Positions 9,503 to 18,542 of a DNA stretch of 64,000 nucleotides are shown here, in pieces. The position numbers and the translations under genes are program-made. The notes beneath the pieces are model-generated. The model saw nothing but the letters and a program-made list of their open reading frames with translations. It ran no database searches and had not been told where the DNA came from. Source of the DNA: a virus; IMG/VR virus record IMGVR_UViG_3300032323_001800, positions 1-64,000 of that record. One strand, 5' to 3'. Positions within the stretch are counted from its first letter, which is position 1, and each line of letters begins with the position of its first letter.

Positions 9503-10900
9503 ATGGCATTAAAGATAAGAAAAGGTACCGATGCAGAAAGATTAACTATCACACCTGCCTCGGGCGAATTAATTTATACCACTGATACAAAACAGATTTT
9601 TGTAGGTGACGGAACCACAGCAGGCGGGGTATTTGTTGGACCAGCTAGCTCAGAGGCGCTGACTCTGGGGGGAAACTTAACTCTTAATGGCCATGATATC
9701 ATTGGCACCGGTAATATCAACATCACTGGTACAGTAACCGCTACTGGAAATATCAACCTTGGTAATGATGACACAGACAACGTTGTATTTGGCGGTGAAG
9801 TAAATTCAAATATTATACCAAACACCACAGACACTTATAATCTTGGTTCTTCAACTAAAAAGTGGAACGGAGCATGGATTAATAATCTAACTGCTACTAC
9901 AATTAATGCGACAGAATTATCTGGGCATCTAGACGGCTCCGTCGAAGGATCAGTATATGCCGACGATAGTACGATGTTAGTTGATGGTACTGATGGAGTA
10001 TTAAGGGGTACACATATTGGCAGTTTAACTGGTGACGTAACCGGTAATGTGATTGCCACAGACTCAACTACACTAGTAAATGCCTCAACTAAAACATTTA
10101 CAGGAAATTTAACTGGTAATGTATCTGGTGATTTATCAGGTGCGGTTGAAGGTACGTTTTCTGGACAGTTATTAAACGGTTCTGGACAAATATTTTTAGA
10201 CACCACCAGCGGCGATGTTCCTACTTTACCTGCTAACATTGTTGGAGAGTTGAGAGGCGACGTGATTGCTGATAACTCAACATTGTTAGTAAGTGGTGAA
10301 ACTGGTTCTATTAATTTAAATGGAACCATAAAAGATAACGTAGTTCCATTTACCAACGCCAACATAAATTTAGGATCGGGTGTTTATAAATTTAACAATG
10401 CCTATGTTAATGGGTCGGTGTTACTCGGATCGGCAAGCACACAGGCAATTTCTGCGTCTGGTTCAAACATTACATTAAAAGGTTCTATACAGACAAATTC
10501 ATCGATCAGCGCAACATTAGACGGTGATATTATTGGGTCAAGTATTAGCTCATTCGTAGTAAATGATGCGTTAGGAATTAGAGCAGGAGCTACATTTAAG
10601 TTACCAGCCACCGCATTATTAACTGTCGATTCTATCAACTTAGGTACAAACACAGTAACAACCACAACTACATTTACAGCGTCCGAGGCATTAGACGGAA
10701 CTACTGTGATTTTTTATAATCCCGAAACTGCTGTTCCGTCATATAGATTTGAAATTCCATCAACTCCGTCGGGCACTCCTGGAGATAAAAAAGGCATGGT
10801 GTTTGCCACTGCCACACACATTTATGTCTGCTTTGCTGATTACACTAATGGTCTTAGCAGCATCTGGACTAGATCCGACGCCTCTACAACATGGGTTTAA
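9503..10900 (+). CDS. Tail-fibre protein with Mtd-like N-terminal motif
   Basis: Begins with MALKIRKGTDAERLTI followed by GELIYTTDTKQIFVGDGTT, a signature common at the N-termini of phage tail fibres and related to the beta-prism start of receptor-binding proteins such as Mtd. The rest (465 residues) is a long run of short Gly/Thr/Asn-rich beta repeats (LTGNVTGN, NLTGNVSGDLSGAVEGTFSG), as in trimeric fibre shafts. The ATG is preceded by CGGAGAA. Probably a distal fibre or receptor-contact subunit. Confidence 0.7.
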   Translation: MALKIRKGTDAERLTITPASGELIYTTDTKQIFVGDGTTAGGVFVGPASSEALTLGGNLTLNGHDIIGTGNINITGTVTATGNINLGNDDTDNVVFGGEVNSNIIPNTTDTYNLGSSTKKWNGAWINNLTATTINATELSGHLDGSVEGSVYADDSTMLVDGTDGVLRGTHIGSLTGDVTGNVIATDSTTLVNASTKTFTGNLTGNVSGDLSGAVEGTFSGQLLNGSGQIFLDTTSGDVPTLPANIVGELRGDVIADNSTLLVSGETGSINLNGTIKDNVVPFTNANINLGSGVYKFNNAYVNGSVLLGSASTQAISASGSNITLKGSIQTNSSISATLDGDIIGSSISSFVVNDALGIRAGATFKLPATALLTVDSINLGTNTVTTTTTFTASEALDGTTVIFYNPETAVPSYRFEIPSTPSGTPGDKKGMVFATATHIYVCFADYTNGLSSIWTRSDASTTWV

Positions 10901-10912
10901 TAGGAAATACCA

Positions 10913-13708
10913 ATGTCTATAAATTGGACAACGTTATCAGGTAGCCTTGGGACTATTCAAGAAAGAACAAGACAAGAAATAAATCTTGTAGCAACATCGA
11001 CGTCTGGAACTGTTACATACAGTCTCCAGGCAGGATCATTACCTGCCGGCTTACGATTAGAAAACGGAAAAATAAAAGGAACGGCGTTTGAAGTTAGAAA
11101 TACCAAAACTTCAAGATTTGTTATCCGTGCTCAAGACAACGAAGATAAAAAAGATAGAACATTTTCAATTACGGTAGAAGGTGCCGATGCTCCAATATGG
11201 ATCACTAGAGAAGGCATTTTACCAGTAGGTCCCAACTCAACATTTTTTGTGTTAGACAACGATAAGGTTGATTTTAGACTTGAAGCAATAGACCCAGATA
11301 TTCCTGCAGGTGACGAATTAGAATATTATATTCCATTTAACGGTGGCGAGCTTCCTCCAGGATTGTCATTATCCAGTGACGGAAGAATTAGCGGATTTAC
11401 CGATCCAATATTTGCTATCGAGTATGGAATTTTCAGCGGAAACTTTGACGAGCAACTTTTTGATTCTGCACCATACGACCTAGGCACACGACCAATCAAT
11501 GGTTACGACAGTTTTACATTCGATGAGCAGTCTTTTGACTATTTTGATATCAGTAATTTCCCTAGAAGACAATCACGGTATTACCAGTTTGTCGTAGCGA
11601 TCAGCGACGGGCTAAATGAAACTAGACGAAGCTTTCAAATATACATTGTCAATGAGGACTATTTAAAAGCAGATAATACAATCATGCAAGTGGGCACAGG
11701 TATTTTCCGTGCAGACAATACTAACATTCGAAACCCAATTTGGATCACAGAGGCTGACCTAGGATCTAAACGAGCTAATAACTACGTAACTTTATTCTTA
11801 GAAGTATATGATCCCCCAACACTGCCTGGAACTATTTCTTACAGATTAGAAACAGTAAATCCAGAAATGAATGGTGTTATCATTGATAGAGTTGTAGATC
11901 AAGATGAATACATCGATATTGAAATAACCCCTAATATTAAAGGCGAATATTCGATTCCACGAAGAACACAAAAGTTAGCCATTGCTGATCTGTTTAATTA
12001 TATCGACAGTACCTTGGGAACATATACTATTACATTAGTTGAAAATATAGGAACTAACAGATATAGATTACATATTGATCCCATGGCAACACAACGATTT
12101 AGTATTGGAACTGAAATTATTATTGGTGGCCCAAGTGAAGTGCCGCCAGGTTTGGAAATCGATACCATTGTTGGAGAGATGGTGGGAAGTATTCCTTACC
12201 AACCAAGAATTACCAAAGAATATAAATTTACAGTAACCGCTATAGCAAACAATCTTGATAATCAAGCAAGAGCATCTACCCCAAGAACATTTAGTATAAA
12301 AATTCTTGGAGAGATTGAAAGTGGTATTGCTTGGATTTCCGATGCTAAACTTGGATCAATTACACCTAACAAAAACAGCCAACTATTTATTGAAGCTATC
12401 TCAAAATTGCGAGGCGGTACAGTATTATTTGGTTTAGAATCCGGCACATTGCCTCCAGGGCTTAGATTACTTCCTTCCGGAGAAATTATTGGCAAGGTTA
12501 ATCAGTTTGGATCTAATTCAATCGCAGGCCTATCTAGATTTTATAACAAATATATAACCGTTGATAATGTAACAGGTACATTTGAAGAGGGAGATATAAT
12601 TACCGGAACTGATTCTAGTTCAACAATTATTATTAAAGTTGATTCTAATAAAATATATTATAAATCGTTGCCCGGTCAATCAGCCCCTACATTTGTTGTT
12701 GGTGACGAAATTACTGATAATGTAGTTGGACCAGAAATATTAAAGACAGCATCTATCGCAACTATTGGTAAAGATTATAGTTATACTTACGATGCCGGCA
12801 CTACTACCTTTGATAAGAAATACACATTTGTAATCCGAGCCAAAGACGTATTTAATTATGCAGAAAGTTCTAAAACATTCCAAATTGAAATTGCTTCTGA
12901 AGCCGACAGTATCTATGCTAATTTGTTTGTGAAAGCCTTCCAAAAGAAATCAAAGAGAAATACCTGGTATGGTTTTATTTCAGACGGTTCTGTTTTTGAT
13001 CCTGTTAAAATATATCGATACGGCGATCCTGCGTTTGGAGTACAAAATGAAATCAAAATGCTCTTGTACGCAGGCATTGAGAGTTTAGAAGCTGAAAAAT
13101 ATGTACAAGCTATGAGTCGAAATCATTATCGAAAAAGATTACGATTTGGTAAAGTTCGATCAGCTGTTGCTAAAGATCCGATCACACAACAGGTAATATA
13201 CGAAGTAGTGTATGTCGATATTATAGATAATTTACAAAAAAATGAAACTAGTATTTCAACTACCGTTAATTTACCAAATGTCATCAACAGTAAAGTACTA
13301 GTTAATAGTACTAGCATTACGATTGACAGCGATATTCCGTTTATCAGCGACAGTGATCATCAAAGAATATTTCCAAACAGCATTAAAAATATGAGAAAAA
13401 GGTTAAAAGATATAACCGTAGCTGAAGGTAATTCAAATATTCGATCAGCAGATCGAGATCGAACATATCTTCCGCTATGGATGAGAAGCATACAAGAAGC
13501 TAGCTTTGTAGAAACAGGATTTGTAAGTGCGTTACCCTTGTGTTATGTAAAACCAGGTTATGCTAATGATATTATTTTAAATATAAAAAACAGTGGTTTT
13601 GATTTTAAAATACTTGATTTTGAAGTCGATCGATATCTAATTGACGCTATAGACGGGGTTTTAGAGGATAAATACCTTGCATTTCCGCAACGTGGAGAAA
13701 AAGAATAA
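10913..13708 (+). CDS. Large virion protein with putative Ig-like (He_PIG) domains
   Basis: A 931-residue protein with at least three copies of the PxGLxL...GxIxG signature of He_PIG-type immunoglobulin-like domains: SLPAGLRLENGKIKG near residue 43, ELPPGLSLSSDGRISG near 146 and TLPPGLRLLPSGEIIG near 510. Such domains are frequent in phage tail proteins, where they may aid attachment to cell-surface sugars. The C-terminal third (from about residue 670) is different and lacks these repeats. The stop codon overlaps the next gene's ATG by one base. Likely a baseplate or tail-fibre component. Confidence 0.65.
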   Translation: MSINWTTLSGSLGTIQERTRQEINLVATSTSGTVTYSLQAGSLPAGLRLENGKIKGTAFEVRNTKTSRFVIRAQDNEDKKDRTFSITVEGADAPIWITREGILPVGPNSTFFVLDNDKVDFRLEAIDPDIPAGDELEYYIPFNGGELPPGLSLSSDGRISGFTDPIFAIEYGIFSGNFDEQLFDSAPYDLGTRPINGYDSFTFDEQSFDYFDISNFPRRQSRYYQFVVAISDGLNETRRSFQIYIVNEDYLKADNTIMQVGTGIFRADNTNIRNPIWITEADLGSKRANNYVTLFLEVYDPPTLPGTISYRLETVNPEMNGVIIDRVVDQDEYIDIEITPNIKGEYSIPRRTQKLAIADLFNYIDSTLGTYTITLVENIGTNRYRLHIDPMATQRFSIGTEIIIGGPSEVPPGLEIDTIVGEMVGSIPYQPRITKEYKFTVTAIANNLDNQARASTPRTFSIKILGEIESGIAWISDAKLGSITPNKNSQLFIEAISKLRGGTVLFGLESGTLPPGLRLLPSGEIIGKVNQFGSNSIAGLSRFYNKYITVDNVTGTFEEGDIITGTDSSSTIIIKVDSNKIYYKSLPGQSAPTFVVGDEITDNVVGPEILKTASIATIGKDYSYTYDAGTTTFDKKYTFVIRAKDVFNYAESSKTFQIEIASEADSIYANLFVKAFQKKSKRNTWYGFISDGSVFDPVKIYRYGDPAFGVQNEIKMLLYAGIESLEAEKYVQAMSRNHYRKRLRFGKVRSAVAKDPITQQVIYEVVYVDIIDNLQKNETSISTTVNLPNVINSKVLVNSTSITIDSDIPFISDSDHQRIFPNSIKNMRKRLKDITVAEGNSNIRSADRDRTYLPLWMRSIQEASFVETGFVSALPLCYVKPGYANDIILNIKNSGFDFKILDFEVDRYLIDAIDGVLEDKYLAFPQRGEKE

Positions 13709-14325
13709 TGGCAAGTCAAATAAGTTTTAGTTCAATAGACGAAAATTACCCAATAGCGGGTCAAGATAATGACACGCAGGGGTTTAGAGATAATTTTAAT
13801 GTAATTAAACAGGCGCTACTAAAAGCATCTGAAGAAGTTACCATATTACAAAACAACACAGCAGGTCTAGAACTATCTGCGCTCGACGGTGATGTTCCAG
13901 GAACAAATTTTAACGGTACTCTTTTAACAGGTGCAGTGTTAAAATCAAATACAGAATCATTAATTAGTGGTGGTACTGTTACAGGGTCTGAAATAGAACT
14001 TAATCTAGGTAATGGAAACTATCAAGTATTCCGGATAGCATCTGGAAATGTAGAATTTAACATTACAGGGTTCCCTACACTCAATGAAAGTGCAAATAAA
14101 GTTATTTTAGAATTGACCGGCGACGATACTGCAAGAGAAGTAACGTTTGGATCAAATGATCCAGGAATTGTTAGCTTTAAAAGAAGTAACTTTCCAGCTG
14201 GTACTTTTACAGTAAATAGCTCAACGAACCCGGTATTGATTGAAATTTATACAAGAAAGAAAAATACTGAACCTGGATTATTAAGTAGAGTTATTTTTAT
14301 CAATTATATTGGTCAATTTGCATGA
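13708..14325 (+). CDS. Structural protein with shared fibre N-terminal motif
   Basis: A 205-residue protein with DNDTQGFRDNFNVIKQAL near residues 20-37, a variant of the motif at the starts of the giant fibre and the 229-residue protein. The remainder is beta-rich. It closes the plus-strand fibre module and overlaps the following small gene by 4 bases. Function inferred as a fibre or baseplate accessory. Confidence 0.55.
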   Translation: MASQISFSSIDENYPIAGQDNDTQGFRDNFNVIKQALLKASEEVTILQNNTAGLELSALDGDVPGTNFNGTLLTGAVLKSNTESLISGGTVTGSEIELNLGNGNYQVFRIASGNVEFNITGFPTLNESANKVILELTGDDTAREVTFGSNDPGIVSFKRSNFPAGTFTVNSSTNPVLIEIYTRKKNTEPGLLSRVIFINYIGQFA

Positions 14326-14570
14326 CGATGTTTCATCCTCTTGAAGGCGATCTTAGCCATTTAAAAGACACTGAGGTCGAATCCAAGCTTCAAGAATTAA
14401 CCAAAAAATATTTCCAGGCTCAGCGTCTTGGACATTATCAGCTCTTGACACAGCTCTCAACTTTTGTTAATATATACAGAGACGAGATGACAATGAGGTA
14501 TCATAAAGCCGCAAAAGCTTCCTCTAATCAACTCGATGGAGACCTGGATCAATTGATAAATGTGGATTAA
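14322..14570 (+). CDS. Conserved small phage protein of unknown function
   Basis: An 82-residue, mostly helical, charged protein (FHPLEGDLSHLKDTEVESKL). From memory this type is conserved in T4-like marine phages next to tail genes, but no role is known to me. It overlaps the genes on both sides (4 and 11 bases), which suggests translational coupling. Confidence 0.55.
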   Translation: MTMFHPLEGDLSHLKDTEVESKLQELTKKYFQAQRLGHYQLLTQLSTFVNIYRDEMTMRYHKAAKASSNQLDGDLDQLINVD

Positions 14571-15048
14571 CTCAGAAAAAGACCTTATAACTGGACTATT
14601 AAATCATGGTCCAAAAGTACTAGAAAATGCTGTTGTAAAAGATATCGGCGATAATATTGTCAATTATCTTGAACGAATTTCAGCAGAGCATCTAGAATAT
14701 CCTCAACCGATCACTATCGATCAAATTCCCACAACTAGAAACTGGTTTATTCCCAACGATTATTGCTCTAATCTTGTGGAAATTCTTTATAGTATGTGCG
14801 AAACTGATGAACAACGATCTCGAGTAAATCAAGAATTGGATCTGTTTATTAAAAATGGAATGCTTGACGTACTGTATGCGATGCAATATATAGTTGATAC
14901 ACTACGAGCCAAGGGTATTGTATGGGGAGTAGGTAGGGGTAGTTCAGTAGCAAGCTATGTACTCTATTTGATAGGGGTACATAAGATAGATAGTATTAAA
15001 TACAATCTACCAATAGAAGAATTCTTCAAAGGAGAAAATAATGGGTAA
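14560..15048 (+). CDS. DnaE-like fragment (bacterial Pol III alpha palm-start region)
   Basis: A 162-residue protein whose C-terminal half reads KGIVWGVGRGSSVASYVL then IDSIKYNLPIEEFF. This corresponds to the stretch of bacterial DNA polymerase III alpha subunits with VGPGRGSGAGSLVAY...DPLKYNLLFERFL, where the GRGS loop opens the palm domain. The PHP domain and the catalytic Asp motif of DnaE are absent, so it cannot polymerise alone. Candidate roles are clamp or primer-template binding, or interference with host Pol III; these are inference. Starts with ATG overlapping the previous gene by 11 bases. Confidence 0.6.
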   Translation: MWINSEKDLITGLLNHGPKVLENAVVKDIGDNIVNYLERISAEHLEYPQPITIDQIPTTRNWFIPNDYCSNLVEILYSMCETDEQRSRVNQELDLFIKNGMLDVLYAMQYIVDTLRAKGIVWGVGRGSSVASYVLYLIGVHKIDSIKYNLPIEEFFKGENNG

Positions 15049-15271
15049 AACGTATAAGACCATGCAAGGTAAAGAAATTGACATGGAAAAACTAGCACTT
15101 AGAAACGAATTAACTCCGGCTGTAGGAAATGCTAAAGTTAATGCCAGAGGTGATGAGTTAGGTGGTGGTGGTCAAGTTGTTCGTAAAAGAGAAGACATCC
15201 TAGCTGATTATTATAAAAATAATCCTAGATCAGTTAAAGACGAACCGCCTAGACAAAAGAAAGGACAGTAA
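15041..15271 (+). CDS. Conserved small phage protein, Gly-rich centre
   Basis: A 76-residue basic protein (MGKTYKTMQGKEIDMEK, LTPAVGNAKVNARGDELGGG) ending in a Lys-rich tail. I recall similar proteins in marine T4-like phages beside co-chaperonin and tail genes, without a known role. A Shine-Dalgarno-like AAAGGAG precedes the ATG. Confidence 0.5.
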   Translation: MGKTYKTMQGKEIDMEKLALRNELTPAVGNAKVNARGDELGGGGQVVRKREDILADYYKNNPRSVKDEPPRQKKGQ

Positions 15272-15273
15272 TA

Positions 15274-15660
15274 GTGAAAGTATCAGGAAATGTTAAACCG
15301 TTACATTCTAGAATAGCAGTAACGGATATGGAATTTGGTGAAAAAATTTCAAGTTCTGGGTTAATCATTCCTAGCACAAACGGAAAAAGTAGCGGAGTGC
15401 ATCCCCGATGGGGCAGGGTACATGTCAAAGGCAACGAAAACACTGACGATTATAAAGTCGGTGATTGGGTGTTAATTGAACACGGTCGTTGGACTAGGAC
15501 TATCAACGTGGATCAAGATGACGGGTCTGTGCTTAAAGTATGGATTGTTGATGAAACCGGAATCATTGGTTGGTCTGACGAAACTCCTGAAGAAATTTTG
15601 GTTGGAGATCTTTCGTCCGGTGTGGCTCCGCCTACTGACTTTACTCAAGGAAATAACTAA
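15274..15660 (+). CDS. 31: GroES/gp31-like co-chaperonin
   Basis: A 128-residue protein starting with GTG. It begins VKPLHSRIAVTDMEFG and then SSSGLIIPST, the arrangement of GroES: an N-terminal beta strand followed by a mobile loop that contacts GroEL. YKVGDWVLIEHGRWTR matches the barrel core. In T4, gp31 replaces host GroES to fold the large major capsid protein gp23, and the same role is likely here. The C-terminus (about 40 residues) is longer than in bacterial GroES. Confidence 0.7.
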   Translation: MKVSGNVKPLHSRIAVTDMEFGEKISSSGLIIPSTNGKSSGVHPRWGRVHVKGNENTDDYKVGDWVLIEHGRWTRTINVDQDDGSVLKVWIVDETGIIGWSDETPEEILVGDLSSGVAPPTDFTQGNN

Positions 15661-15661
15661 A

Positions 15662-16027
15662 ATGACAAATCCATTTCGTGATCAAGAAAAATTCATGCGG
15701 GCTTGCGACCAGAATGTTAGCAAGTTTGACGAAGACCAGTATAATATGTACTTAGGGTTAATTGAAGAAGAAATGACGGAATTGCAGGTGGCGATCGATT
15801 CATCTGATAAAGTAGAACAATTAGATGCGTTGATTGATATTTTAGTTGTTACTATCGGTGCGATCCATAGTGCAGGGTTCGATGCAGAAGGCGCATGGAA
15901 GGAAGTTATGATGACTAACTTTGCCAAGATTGACAAAGAAACAGGTAAGGTTCGTAAGCGTGAAGATGGTAAAGTACTGAAACCGCAAGGTTGGACTCCT
16001 CCTAATTTAAAGCCTTTCGTTGAATGA
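15662..16027 (+). CDS. MazG-like nucleotide pyrophosphohydrolase
   Basis: A 121-residue helical protein. GLIEEEMTELQVAI and EQLDALIDILVVTIGAI carry the EExxE...ExxD pattern of the all-alpha NTP pyrophosphohydrolase superfamily (MazG/PRA-PH), which binds Mg-NTP and releases pyrophosphate. Phage members are thought to adjust the nucleotide pool or lower ppGpp. An upstream in-frame start exists inside the co-chaperonin gene, but the ATG at 15662 directly after that stop fits better. Overlaps the next gene by 4 bases. Confidence 0.65.
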   Translation: MTNPFRDQEKFMRACDQNVSKFDEDQYNMYLGLIEEEMTELQVAIDSSDKVEQLDALIDILVVTIGAIHSAGFDAEGAWKEVMMTNFAKIDKETGKVRKREDGKVLKPQGWTPPNLKPFVE

Positions 16028-16782
16028 AAAAATTAATACTGATAGCAATATCAGTATTAATGATTAATAGTGCTCATGGAAAGACCGAGCCCTCCCATTT
16101 AGTACTAGATATTTCTAAAAAAGAAATTATATCTTTTAATAATTCCGATACCATACGGCCTATTGCTTCATTAACTAAACTAATGACAGCGTTAATAATC
16201 GTTGAATCCGAAATTTATATGGATCAAGAAGTTGATTATCGCGGCAGTATATGGAAAAACAAAAAAGTTAAACGATCGCATCTGCTCGAATCACTACTAA
16301 TCAAAAGTGATAATCTAGCAGCAGAATCTCTGGCTGAGTCATTTCCGGGAGGAAGGCAATCGTTTATTCAAGCTATGAATTCTAAAGCCAAATCATTAGG
16401 TATGAATCAAACCTCATTTGAAGATCCTAGTGGTTTGGGTAGAAATAATCTTAGTACTGCTAAAGACCTAACCATTCTAGTTACTGCTGCCTACGATCAT
16501 CCAGAAATTAGTGCAACGTCATCATCTAAATTTTTCAAAGTAGAAATAAAAAATAAAAGAAAAATCACCTATATGAATGTAGGTAATACCAATAATCAAC
16601 TCCTAAGTATTTTTGATAATATTAGTTTAAGTAAAACTGGTTATACTGACCCCGCAGGACGCTGTTTGGCATTAATAGTTGAGAAAAATAATAATAGGTA
16701 TGCTATAATAATATTAGGAGAACGAACTTCTGGTGATCGATTTTATCGTGCTAGGAATTTAATTAATATAGTGGCACAATAA
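16024..16782 (+). CDS. D-alanyl-D-alanine peptidase (S11, PBP7-like) with signal peptide
   Basis: A 252-residue protein with a clear signal peptide (KKLILIAISVLMINSAHG, cleavage near residue 19). All three penicillin-binding motifs are present: SLTK at 49-52 with the catalytic Ser, SDN at 95-97, and KTG at 204-206. The length and lack of the C-terminal PBP5-type domain fit PBP7/endopeptidase-like S11 enzymes that cut or trim peptidoglycan cross-links in the periplasm. It is outside the lysis cassette, so it may alter the wall during infection or at entry rather than cause lysis. It is an unusual phage cargo. Confidence 0.8.
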   Translation: MKKLILIAISVLMINSAHGKTEPSHLVLDISKKEIISFNNSDTIRPIASLTKLMTALIIVESEIYMDQEVDYRGSIWKNKKVKRSHLLESLLIKSDNLAAESLAESFPGGRQSFIQAMNSKAKSLGMNQTSFEDPSGLGRNNLSTAKDLTILVTAAYDHPEISATSSSKFFKVEIKNKRKITYMNVGNTNNQLLSIFDNISLSKTGYTDPAGRCLALIVEKNNNRYAIIILGERTSGDRFYRARNLINIVAQ

Positions 16783-16856
16783 AATTGGATTTATATGTTC
16801 AACAACAGAATTACGGCAACGTGGTATTGCCGCTGAAATTAATAAAGGATTAAAAA

Positions 16857-17114
16857 ATGAATGATTATGAAAAAAATATAGAAATTATGAAAGACTTAAG
16901 ATCTAGATTAGATCATGTTATTAACAGAGACGAAGGCAATGATACAACCACAGATTATAGGCACCCAGACCCAATCAAACACAAATATATTAGTTTTGCT
17001 AAAAGCGGAATTCGAATCGTAGCGGGCGGCTTTTTGATTAGCGGTAATTTGCTAATGGCGGGCGTTTGTCTTATAATGGCAGAAGTACTTGGCATTGTAG
17101 AGGAGTTGGTGTGA
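16857..17114 (+). CDS. Small membrane protein
   Basis: 85 residues with a charged N-terminal half and a hydrophobic C-terminal half (about residues 49-82: IVAGGFLISGNLLMAGVCLI) long enough for one or a tight pair of membrane segments. AAAGGAT precedes the ATG. The stop overlaps the GTG start of the next gene. Function unknown. Confidence 0.5.
   Translation: MNDYEKNIEIMKDLRSRLDHVINRDEGNDTTTDYRHPDPIKHKYISFAKSGIRIVAGGFLISGNLLMAGVCLIMAEVLGIVEELV
17049..17077 (+). promoter_or_regulatory. Candidate sigma70 promoter (TTGCTA-17-TATAAT)
   Basis: TTGCTA at 17049-17054, a 17-base spacer, and a perfect TATAAT at 17072-17077. It lies in the 3' end of the small membrane-protein gene, 34 bases before the GTG of the next gene, and would drive the gp44-ferredoxin operon. 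Confidence 0.5.
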
Positions 17115-17302
17115 GGAATCTCGCTCTAGTAGATGCTGTTATAGCATTACACGAAATTGCTCGCACAGTGGCTGAAGAAGTAGGTGTGGGCCAATTACAT
17201 GACGATATTCGAAACTGTGCTGATCGGTTACATGAATTCTCGCTATCTGACAGTAAAAATAGTATAATAACACAAGACATCATTACAAAGGCAAAAGAAT
17301 GA
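17111..17302 (+). CDS. Small helical protein upstream of gp44
   Basis: 63 residues from a GTG that overlaps the preceding stop (GTGA); the stop in turn overlaps the ATG of gp44. The sequence (LALVDAVIALHEIARTVAEE) is helical. A longer in-frame reading from 17066 exists, but GTG at 17111 fits the coupling pattern. No family recognised. Confidence 0.5.
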   Translation: MRNLALVDAVIALHEIARTVAEEVGVGQLHDDIRNCADRLHEFSLSDSKNSIITQDIITKAKE

Positions 17303-18222
17303 AAGAATTATGGGTAGAAAAATATCGTCCTAACAAACTAGAAGGTTATGTTTGGCGGGATGATAATCAAAGAAAACAAGTAGAAGCTTGGGTTAAAGAT
17401 AAAAGTATTCCGCATCTGTTGCTTAGTGGTAGCCCGGGCATCGGCAAAACTACTATGGCAAAAATGTTGATACATGAGATCGGTATCGAAGATTATGATG
17501 TGTTAGAGATTAACGCATCAAGACAGCGAGGCATTGATGAAGTTAGAGATCGTATTACTAACTTTATTAGTATGATCCCATTTGGTCCGTTTAAGGTTGT
17601 ACTGCTCGACGAGGCAGATATGCTTACTCCAGTAGCACAAGCGGCCATGCGTGGTGTTATGGAAGAATACTCAAACACAAGTCGATTTATTCTAACGTGT
17701 AATCACCCTAATCAAATCATTCCGGCTATTCATAGTCGTTGCCAACAGTTTCACTTTGAAAAAATTGATAAAACAGAATTCACTGCTCGTGTTGCTACAA
17801 TTCTTGTAGAAGAAAATGTAGAATTTGATTTAGATCTACTTGATCTATTTGTATCGTCAGCTTATCCAGATTTAAGAAAATGTATTAATCTAGTGCAACA
17901 AAATGTCACAGATGGAAAACTGATTTCTATTAACAAGAGCGATGCTGGAACTTCCGATTGGAAGTTTGATATGGTTGAACTGTTCAAGGCAGGAAAAATC
18001 ACAGAAGCTAGAAAAATGTTGTGTTCAAAGTTACGTGCAGAAGAAATGGTAGAAGTTTATCGTTGGCTGTATGATAACGTTAGTTTGTTTGGTGACACAC
18101 AGATGCAGGAGTCTGTTACACTTGCGATCAAACAAGGGTTAGCTGACAATACATTAGTTGTTGATCCGGAAATTAATCTTTCAGCTACTTTAATTAAGAT
18201 TGCTAGACTAGTAGAAAAATGA
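17299..18222 (+). CDS. 44: Clamp-loader large subunit gp44 (AAA+ ATPase)
   Basis: 307 residues. It opens with [14 protein letters not shown], typical of clamp loaders, and has Walker A GSPGIGKT at 44-51, Walker B VVLLDEAD at 99-106 and sensor 1 in ILTCNHPN. In T4, gp44 with gp62 loads the sliding clamp gp45 onto primer-template DNA at ATP cost. The length fits T4 gp44 (319). The small subunit gp62 was not recognised next to it or elsewhere in the window, unlike the usual gp44-gp62 pairing. Confidence 0.9.
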   Translation: MKELWVEKYRPNKLEGYVWRDDNQRKQVEAWVKDKSIPHLLLSGSPGIGKTTMAKMLIHEIGIEDYDVLEINASRQRGIDEVRDRITNFISMIPFGPFKVVLLDEADMLTPVAQAAMRGVMEEYSNTSRFILTCNHPNQIIPAIHSRCQQFHFEKIDKTEFTARVATILVEENVEFDLDLLDLFVSSAYPDLRKCINLVQQNVTDGKLISINKSDAGTSDWKFDMVELFKAGKITEARKMLCSKLRAEEMVEVYRWLYDNVSLFGDTQMQESVTLAIKQGLADNTLVVDPEINLSATLIKIARLVEK

Positions 18223-18542
18223 CATATCTAGTTACCGAGAATTGTATTAAATGCAAACACACAGACTGCGTCACAGTATGTCCCGTAGATTGTTTCTACG
18301 AAGGTCCTAACTTTCTAGCAATCAATCCCAGCGAATGTATTGATTGCGGAGTATGTGTGCCAGAATGTCCAGTTGATGCCATTGTAGCAGACAATAATAA
18401 AGATATAGATGTTGTTTTTTGGACTGACCTAAATCGAAGACTTGCTAATTCTTGGCCTGTTATTACCAAGAAGAAAGACCCGTTACCTGATCACGAAATG
18501 TGGAACGGCAAAGCAGACAAATTAAAATTATTAGAGGAATAA
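18219..18542 (+). CDS. fdxA: 7Fe-type ferredoxin (FdxA family)
   Basis: 107 residues, very like bacterial FdxA/Azotobacter ferredoxin [20 protein letters not shown] then [15 protein letters not shown]. Cysteines 9, 17, 21, 25 and 40, 43, 46, 50 give the usual ligands for one [3Fe-4S] and one [4Fe-4S] cluster. It starts inside the stop of gp44. A soluble electron carrier is unusual phage cargo. Possible clients are the two radical SAM proteins encoded here, or host metabolism diverted during infection; this is inference. Confidence 0.9.
   Translation: MTYLVTENCIKCKHTDCVTVCPVDCFYEGPNFLAINPSECIDCGVCVPECPVDAIVADNNKDIDVVFWTDLNRRLANSWPVITKKKDPLPDHEMWNGKADKLKLLEE

Noticed and set aside
9835-10365. 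176-codon minus-strand frame
   Set aside because: Antisense to the fibre gene at 9503, with the same reverse-reading composition.
16679-16709. TTGAGA...TATAAT in the D,D-peptidase gene
   Set aside because: The spacer is 19 bases and there is no gene start close by.
16814-16832. Hairpin CGGCAA-7-TTGCCG
   Set aside because: Six base pairs without a T run, so not a terminator; no partner site seen.
16772-16863. Short frame with protein-like end (TTELRQRGIAAEINKGLKNE)
   Set aside because: No ATG, GTG or TTG start and no ribosome site in frame. It may be a gene remnant but cannot be supported.
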